11,833 nucleotides of DNA. It comes from Alphaproteobacteria bacterium (GTDB taxonomy: Bacteria > Pseudomonadota > Alphaproteobacteria > Puniceispirillales > Puniceispirillaceae). The stretch spans positions 1 through 11,833 of the forward strand of contig WTHW01000110.1 of assembly GCA_011526395.1 (NCBI GenBank), written 5' to 3'. Both the position numbers and the translations under genes were made by a program. A model generated the notes under the pieces. It saw nothing but the letters and a program-made list of their open reading frames with translations, ran no database searches and had not been told where the DNA came from. Below are positions 7,341-11,833 of the stretch, piece by piece (positions within the stretch are counted from its first letter, which is position 1; each line of letters opens with the position of its first letter).

Positions 7341-7678
7341 CCTGCTGGCTGAACATTCACACCATGTGTGCTTAACATTTCCAGCAACTCGCCCGTTTCA
7401 TACATTTCGCGCACGATATCACAGCCGCCAATAAATTCACCCTTCACATATAATTGTGGGATTGTTGGCCAATCTGAAAAATCCTTGATGCCTTGACGAA
7501 TTTCATCATCATCTAGCACATTGATGCCTTTAAACTGAACACCCATATGCGACAGCACACCAACGGTCGCTGCTGAAAAGCCGCATTGTGGGAAGACAGG
7601 TGTGCCCTTCATGAATAGCACAACATCATGGCTGTTAATTTCTGACTGAATCTGTTCATGGATAGCGTTATCTGACAT
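7337..7678 (-). CDS. grxD: Monothiol glutaredoxin, CGFS type (Grx4/GrxD family)
   Basis: Monothiol glutaredoxin that binds a glutathione-ligated [2Fe-2S] cluster and passes it on in Fe-S protein maturation. The 113 residues match the usual length. They show VVLFMKGTP (19-27), the active-site CGFS at 32-35, WPTIPQLYVKGEFIGG with the cis-Pro glutathione site, and GGCDIVREMY towards the end. The ATG at 7678 has GAGG 8 bases upstream. It follows bolA with 22 intervening bases and appears to be the last gene of the purC-purS-purQ-purL-bolA-grxD unit. CGFS glutaredoxins and BolA proteins form [2Fe-2S]-bridged heterocomplexes, so the adjacency makes sense. The 3' end abuts the convergent ABM gene with no room for a separate terminator. 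Confidence 0.95.
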   Translation of the reverse strand: MSDNAIHEQIQSEINSHDVVLFMKGTPVFPQCGFSAATVGVLSHMGVQFKGINVLDDDEIRQGIKDFSDWPTIPQLYVKGEFIGGCDIVREMYETGELLEMLSTHGVNVQPAG

Positions 7679-7700
7679 GTTGATTGCCTCTTTTCGTCTC

Positions 7701-7937
7701 TTATGATTGTGGAAGACGCGTTTGCAGTGCTAGGGCGTGTAATTCGCCGCCCATACGCCCACCAAGCGCCTTATATACCATTTGATGCTGTTGGACACGG
7801 CTTTTGCCTTCAAAGGCTGAGGTTTCAACCAAACAGCCATAGTGGTCACCATCACCGCGCAAATCTTCTATTTGCACAAGCGCATCAGGAAAGGCTTCCT
7901 TGATAAGGCGCTCAATTTCATGTGCTTGCATTGCCAT
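7701..7937 (-). CDS. bolA: BolA family protein
   Basis: A 78-residue BolA domain, partner of CGFS glutaredoxins in iron sensing and Fe-S trafficking. Seen in the sequence: N-terminal helix (AHEIERLIKEAFPDA), the loop and strand GDGDHYGCLVETSAF, the family core GKSRVQQHQMVYKAL (44-58), and ELHALALQT with the conserved His67, which is a cluster ligand in characterised BolA-Grx complexes. The ATG at 7937 has AGGAG (7945-7949 on the complement) 7 bases upstream. A second in-frame ATG two codons later is less well spaced. The short form resembles the IbaG/BolA2-like branch more than the longer E. coli BolA transcription factor. It sits 24 bases after purL and 22 before grxD, consistent with one transcript. 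A role as a DNA-binding regulator cannot be excluded. Confidence 0.93.
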   Translation of the reverse strand: MAMQAHEIERLIKEAFPDALVQIEDLRGDGDHYGCLVETSAFEGKSRVQQHQMVYKALGGRMGGELHALALQTRLPQS

Positions 7938-7944
7938 ATCGCTA

Positions 7945-7949
7945 CTCCT
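7945..7949 (-). promoter_or_regulatory. Ribosome-binding site of bolA
   Basis: AGGAG on the minus strand with a 7-base spacer to the ATG at 7937. It supports the MAMQAHE start over the internal Met at residue 3. Confidence 0.65.
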
Positions 7950-7961
7950 GATAGGCTGGGA

Positions 7962-10166
7962 TTAAGATGTTGCCACTTTTGGCAACAATGCTTCATTGGC
8001 TTCAAATATCTCTGCTAATGAAATGGTGATATCGCCGCCAATTTTCAATGTGCCATGACCATTTTGATCAGATGATGTTGTCTGACCGATTTCAACACAA
8101 GAAATTTGTGCCTTCTCAGCCGCTGCCTCTAAGGATTTGGCATCTTTGGCAACAACGATATAGCGTGCCTGATCTTCACCAAACAGCGTATCAAGGCTAT
8201 CGCTTACCGTCAGCTCAGCACCCATTTTCGACTTCAACGCCATCTCAGTCATAGCGACAATCATGCCGCCATCTGAAATATCATGTGCTGCTGAAATAAG
8301 CCCATCATTGATAGCTGATACAACAAATTCACCATGCTTTGCTTCATCATCTAGTGATACAGGCGGCGGTGCATATTGCTCACCCATACCCAACATTTCT
8401 GCAAGTAATGAGCCACCTAACCAGCCTTCGCCCTCTTTTTGACCAATTACGTAAATTGATTTTCCAGCCTCATTATAGCTAGCACCAATTGATTTTTTCA
8501 CATCTGCAATTGTGCCGACCATGCCGATAACCGGGCAGGGGAAGATAGCTTCGCCATCTGTTTCATTATAAAGCGATACGTTGCCAGAAACCACAGGCGT
8601 GCCAAGAGCGCGGCAGGCCTCTCCCATCCCTTTCACAGACCCAACAATCTGCGCCATAATTTCAGGACGCTCTGGATTGCCAAAGTTCAGGTTATTTGTA
8701 ACAGCAAGCGGCTTTGCACCTGTTGCACAAACATTGCGATAAGATTCAGCAACTGCTTGCTTGCCACCTTCAAAGGCATCAGCATAGACATAACGCGGTG
8801 TACAATCTGTGCTAATCGCAATGCCTTTTTGCGTGCCATGAACACGCACCATTGCACCATCACCACCTGATGCGGCAAAGGTATCTGCCATAACATCACT
8901 GTCATATTGCTCATAAATCCAGCGGCGAGAGGCTAAATCAGCGCCGCCCATTAAGTCATGAAGAAGCGTTTGTGCTGACTTATCGCTTGTCACCTTGTCA
9001 GCTGATAATACTGGCAGTTTGGCAATCTCATCATGCGGTCTGTCATATTCAGGCGCATCATCAACAAGCGGGTCAATTGGGATATCACATGCGATACCGC
9101 CATCTTTCTTCAGCACAAGGCGTCCTGTGTCAGTCACAGCGCCAATGGGCATGAAATCCAGATCCCATTTTTCAAAAATCGCGCGTGCTGTCTCTGTTTG
9201 GGCAGGATCAATCACCATCAACATACGCTCTTGGCTCTCGGACAGCATGATCTCATAGGCTGTCATGCCATCTTCACGCACTGGCACAAGGTCAAGATCC
9301 ATCTCCATGCCAAGACCACCTTTAGAGGCCATCTCAACAGAAGAGGATGTAAGGCCAGCTGCCCCCATATCTTGGATAGATAGCACAGCATTTGCCGCCA
9401 TCAATTCCAAACAGGCTTCCATCAAAAGCTTGCCTGTGAACGGGTCGCCAACTTGCACTGTTGGACGCTTTGATTCTGTTTCTTCAGAAAATTCAGCAGA
9501 TGCCATCGTCGCGCCATGAATACCATCACGGCCCGTCTTCGCGCCAACATAGATAACAGGATTGCCAGCACCAGTGGCGGCTGAATAGAAGATCTTATCG
9601 CTATCAGCAAGGCCAACGGCCATCGCGTTCACTAGGATATTGCCATTATAAGATTTGTGGAAATTGGTTTCACCACCCACAGTTGGAATGCCGATACAAT
9701 TGCCATATCCGCCAATGCCAGCAACAACACCATTTAACAAATGTGCTGTTTTTTCATGATTTGCTTCACCAAAACGCAAGGCATTCAACAGCGCAACAGG
9801 ACGAGCGCCCATTGTGAATACATCACGCAAGATACCGCCAACACCTGTTGCCGCACCCTGATATGGTTCGATAAATGATGGGTGGTTATGGCTTTCAATT
9901 TTAAAGATAACAGCCTTACCATCACCAATATCAATCACGCCAGCATTCTCGCCGGGGCCTTGGATGACATGCTCACCTTCAGTCGGTAATGTTTTCAGCC
10001 ATTTTTTTGATGATTTATAAGAGCAATGCTCTGACCACATGGCAGAAAAAATGCCAAGTTCACATTGATTTGGAATACGGCCTAAACGCTCTTGTATCAG
10101 TGCCCACTCATCTGCTGAGAGGCCCATTGCGCTGGCATCTTCGAATGTCATTACTTGTTCAGTCAT
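7962..10166 (-). CDS. purL: Phosphoribosylformylglycinamidine (FGAM) synthase, large catalytic subunit, small PurL type
   Basis: Converts FGAR plus ATP and ammonia (delivered by PurQ) to FGAM, the fourth step of de novo purine synthesis. At 734 residues it is the small PurL that needs separate PurS and PurQ, not the roughly 1,300-residue fused enzyme. Visible signatures are MWSEHCSYKSSKKWL with His47 at the proposed catalytic position, GPGENAGVIDIG, FKIESHNHPSFIEPYQGAATGVGG, GIPTVGGE, and the repeated AIRS-like half with NNLNFGNPE, GTPVVSGNVSLYNE and AHDISDGG. The N-terminus is MTEQVMTFEDA. The ATG follows the purQ TAA with no gap (TAAATG), so translation is probably coupled. bolA starts 24 bases beyond the stop. 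No frameshift or missing motif was seen. Confidence 0.97.
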   Translation of the reverse strand: MTEQVMTFEDASAMGLSADEWALIQERLGRIPNQCELGIFSAMWSEHCSYKSSKKWLKTLPTEGEHVIQGPGENAGVIDIGDGKAVIFKIESHNHPSFIEPYQGAATGVGGILRDVFTMGARPVALLNALRFGEANHEKTAHLLNGVVAGIGGYGNCIGIPTVGGETNFHKSYNGNILVNAMAVGLADSDKIFYSAATGAGNPVIYVGAKTGRDGIHGATMASAEFSEETESKRPTVQVGDPFTGKLLMEACLELMAANAVLSIQDMGAAGLTSSSVEMASKGGLGMEMDLDLVPVREDGMTAYEIMLSESQERMLMVIDPAQTETARAIFEKWDLDFMPIGAVTDTGRLVLKKDGGIACDIPIDPLVDDAPEYDRPHDEIAKLPVLSADKVTSDKSAQTLLHDLMGGADLASRRWIYEQYDSDVMADTFAASGGDGAMVRVHGTQKGIAISTDCTPRYVYADAFEGGKQAVAESYRNVCATGAKPLAVTNNLNFGNPERPEIMAQIVGSVKGMGEACRALGTPVVSGNVSLYNETDGEAIFPCPVIGMVGTIADVKKSIGASYNEAGKSIYVIGQKEGEGWLGGSLLAEMLGMGEQYAPPPVSLDDEAKHGEFVVSAINDGLISAAHDISDGGMIVAMTEMALKSKMGAELTVSDSLDTLFGEDQARYIVVAKDAKSLEAAAEKAQISCVEIGQTTSSDQNGHGTLKIGGDITISLAEIFEANEALLPKVATS

Positions 10167-10856
10167 TTATGCCGCCACCATCTTTATCGCATTAGTCAAA
10201 AATGTCAGACCATCTGTGTTGCCAATATCAGGGTCAGCCGCTCTTTCAGGATGAGGCATCATGCCCATGATGCGCCCATTTGACGACAGAATGCCTGCAA
10301 TATCCTCTGATGAGCCGTTAGGGTTGCTTGGCCCAAATGCAGTGCCTTGTGTATAGGTGAGGGCAATTTGGCCATTATCACGAAGGCTTGCCAATGTATC
10401 TTCATCAGCAAAATAATTACCCTCATTATGCGCCACAGGTATCGCTAATTTAGACCCAGCTTCAAGGCCTGAGGTAAATGGCGAGTCCATTGTGTTCTGA
10501 ACTTCAAGCAATGTCTCACGACAAATGAATTTAAGACCCTTATTTTTCACCAATGTGCCAGGCAACAGACCTGTTTCAAGAAGGATTTGAAATCCGTTAC
10601 AAACACCTAAGATAGCGCCGCCTCTGCTAGCATGGTCTAGCACGGCTTCCATAATCGGAGAGCGCGCCGCCAGCGCACCGCATCTTAAATAATCACCAAA
10701 TGAAAAACCACCCGGTACAATGACTAAATCACAAGCATCAAGACCTGTCTCTTTATGCCAAATCATTTGGGGGCGACGCCCTGTAATACGCTCAACTGCC
10801 ACCATCATATCGCGGTCACAATTTGAGCCGGGGAAAATTACGACAGATACTCTCAT
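10167..10856 (-). CDS. purQ: FGAM synthase, glutaminase subunit
   Basis: Class I glutamine amidotransferase that releases ammonia from glutamine for PurL. The 229 residues show the opening VSVVIFPGSNCDRD, the oxyanion region VPGGFSFGDYLR, the nucleophile Cys86 in GVCNGFQ, and the His202/Glu204 pair in MPHPERA, which completes the Cys-His-Glu triad. The length agrees with the stand-alone PurQ of PurSLQ systems. The start overlaps the purS stop by 4 bases (ATGA), and the stop touches the purL ATG directly, so the three FGAM synthase subunits are packed for coupled translation, as expected for a fixed-ratio complex. Confidence 0.97.
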   Translation of the reverse strand: MRVSVVIFPGSNCDRDMMVAVERITGRRPQMIWHKETGLDACDLVIVPGGFSFGDYLRCGALAARSPIMEAVLDHASRGGAILGVCNGFQILLETGLLPGTLVKNKGLKFICRETLLEVQNTMDSPFTSGLEAGSKLAIPVAHNEGNYFADEDTLASLRDNGQIALTYTQGTAFGPSNPNGSSEDIAGILSSNGRIMGMMPHPERAADPDIGNTDGLTFLTNAIKMVAA

Positions 10857-11101
10857 TGCTCGTCTTCTACCGTAATTTCATAATCTTCGATGACTGTGTT
10901 CGCTAGAATTTGCTCACACATACGCGCCACTCTTTGGTGGGCTCTTGCGGCATCTTCTGCTTCGACATCAAGTGTGATTTGCTTGCCAATGCGCACATTG
11001 CTCGCCTCTGTGAATCCGATAGTGGATAATGATTTTTCAACAGCGCGACCTTGTGGGTCTAGCACACCCTCTTTGAGTGATATATTAACTGTGACTTTCA
11101 T
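10853..11101 (-). CDS. purS: FGAM synthase, PurS subunit
   Basis: Small structural subunit that joins PurL and PurQ and helps channel ammonia between them. The 82 residues fit PurS: the strand KVTVNISLKEGVLDPQGRAV at the start, GFTEASNVRIGKQITLDVEA in the middle, and the C-terminal CEQILANTVIEDYEI. A GGGGA ribosome-binding site lies 6 bases before the ATG at 11101. purS follows purC after 19 bases and overlaps purQ by 4. Its presence confirms that the short PurL downstream works as a three-subunit enzyme. Confidence 0.95.
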   Translation of the reverse strand: MKVTVNISLKEGVLDPQGRAVEKSLSTIGFTEASNVRIGKQITLDVEAEDAARAHQRVARMCEQILANTVIEDYEITVEDEQ

Positions 11102-11120
11102 AACATTTCCCCGCTAAAAT

Positions 11121-11833
11121 CTAGCTTTCTAATTCGATGGTAAGACCAAGGCGTCTTGCAATCTCGCTGTAGGCCTCAACAAGGCCGCCAAGATCGCGTC
11201 TGAATCTATCTTTATCCATTTTCTCGTTTGTTTGCGCATCCCACAGACGGCAATTATCTGGGCTAATTTCATCTGCCAGAATAATCTCATAGCCATCTTC
11301 ACTTTCAAGACGGCCAAATTCCAATTTGAAATCAATCAGCTTGATACCGATGGCAAAAAACAGCCCTGTCAGAAAATCATTGATCTTCTCAGTCAGATAC
11401 ACAATCTCATCAAGCTCATCTTCATCTGCATAGCCAAGCAATGTGATATGCTCTCGTGCCACCACAGGATCGCCCAACGCATCATCTTTGATACAAAACT
11501 CAATCAAAGGTGCTGGCAATCTGTCACCTTCTGTCAGGCCAAGGCGGCTACAAATAGAGCCTGCCGCAACGTTCCTCACAATAATTTCAAGAGGTACAAT
11601 TTCAACCTGCTTGACCAGCTGCTCTCTCAAGTTCACCTTTTCAATAAAATGGTGCGGAATGCCAATATTGCCCAAAGCAGGCAAAAGATGCGCACTAATC
11701 AGGTTATTCAAGACACCTTTTTGTGAAATGCTATCTTTTTTCTGTGCATTAAAGGCAGTCGCATCATCTTTAAAATATTGGATGATGGTACCGGCTTCAG
11801 GTCCCTCATACAGGATTTTGGCTTTGCCTTCAT
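11121..11833 (-). CDS. purC: SAICAR synthetase (5' end outside window)
   Basis: Phosphoribosylaminoimidazole-succinocarboxamide synthase: joins CAIR and aspartate using ATP in purine synthesis. The frame is open to the right edge. The first full codon (11831-11829) reads into EGKAKILYEG, the standard PurC beginning, so only about 8 N-terminal residues are missing. The TTG at 11711, which could be taken as a start, is an internal Leu in KGVLNN. About 236 residues are visible. They include the two family signatures: LPAPLIEFCIKDDALGDP, and LIDFKLEFG followed by ILADEISPDNCRLWD. An ATG at the very edge (11833-11831) is out of frame. It is the first visible gene of the pur-bolA-grxD operon; any promoter or purine-responsive site lies outside the window. 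Confidence 0.96.
   Translation of the reverse strand, partial: EGKAKILYEGPEAGTIIQYFKDDATAFNAQKKDSISQKGVLNNLISAHLLPALGNIGIPHHFIEKVNLREQLVKQVEIVPLEIIVRNVAAGSICSRLGLTEGDRLPAPLIEFCIKDDALGDPVVAREHITLLGYADEDELDEIVYLTEKINDFLTGLFFAIGIKLIDFKLEFGRLESEDGYEIILADEISPDNCRLWDAQTNEKMDKDRFRRDLGGLVEAYSEIARRLGLTIELES

Noticed and set aside
7358..7370. CACAC/GTGTG hairpin just inside the 3' end of grxD as a terminator for the ABM gene
   Set aside because: The stem is 5 bp with a 3-base loop and is not followed by a T-run on the plus strand; it lies within grxD codons.
11232..11726. 164-codon plus-strand open frame opposite purC
   Set aside because: It is antisense to a well-conserved gene, has no recognisable domain or good ribosome-binding site, and is explained by the codon usage of purC.
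11711..11833. purC beginning at the TTG at 11711, with the rest to the edge taken as non-coding; also the ATG at 11833-11831
   Set aside because: The frame continues to the edge and encodes the standard PurC N-terminal sequence (EGKAKILYEG). The TTG is an internal Leu codon and the edge ATG is out of frame.

Overview
This window reads as a core, chromosomal stretch of a marine-type alphaproteobacterium. The evidence is the style of the proteins: an S4 N-terminus of the alphaproteobacterial kind, a cysS/gltX pair with alphaproteobacterial signatures, and the split purS-purQ-purL FGAM synthase followed by bolA and a CGFS glutaredoxin. Base composition looks moderate, somewhat below 50% G+C by eye. 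A SAR116-like or related lineage would fit, but that placement is inference and could not be tested here.

Left half, plus strand (1-6969). The 3' part of glutamine-dependent NAD+ synthetase (nadE) enters from the left edge. It overlaps glutamyl-tRNA synthetase (gltX) by 4 bases, and gltX overlaps cysteinyl-tRNA synthetase (cysS) by 4 bases, so these three look co-transcribed and translationally coupled. After a 104-base gap come (R)-citramalate synthase (cimA, threonine-independent isoleucine synthesis) and, one base after its stop, the SPOUT tRNA methyltransferase trmJ. A plausible sigma-70 promoter right after trmJ and a roughly 80-base leader precede ribosomal protein S4 (rpsD). A strong intrinsic terminator (10-bp perfect stem plus T-run) closes that unit.

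Middle (7011-7340). A small antibiotic-biosynthesis-monooxygenase-fold protein lies alone on the plus strand. It converges on the next operon so tightly that the two stop codons share one CTAG.

Right half, minus strand (7337-11833). Read in the direction of transcription: purC (5' end beyond the window), purS, purQ, purL, bolA, grxD. purS-purQ-purL are the three subunits of FGAM synthase, and purC acts further along the same purine pathway. BolA and the monothiol glutaredoxin form a known [2Fe-2S]-binding partnership. Spacings of -4 to +24 bases suggest one operon.

I saw no mobile elements, CRISPR arrays, tRNA/rRNA genes, integration sites or broken genes, and no convincing undescribed system. 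The items in Part 2 are modest: operon architecture, a possible structured rpsD leader, a GltX motif variant and a shared-stop convergent junction.
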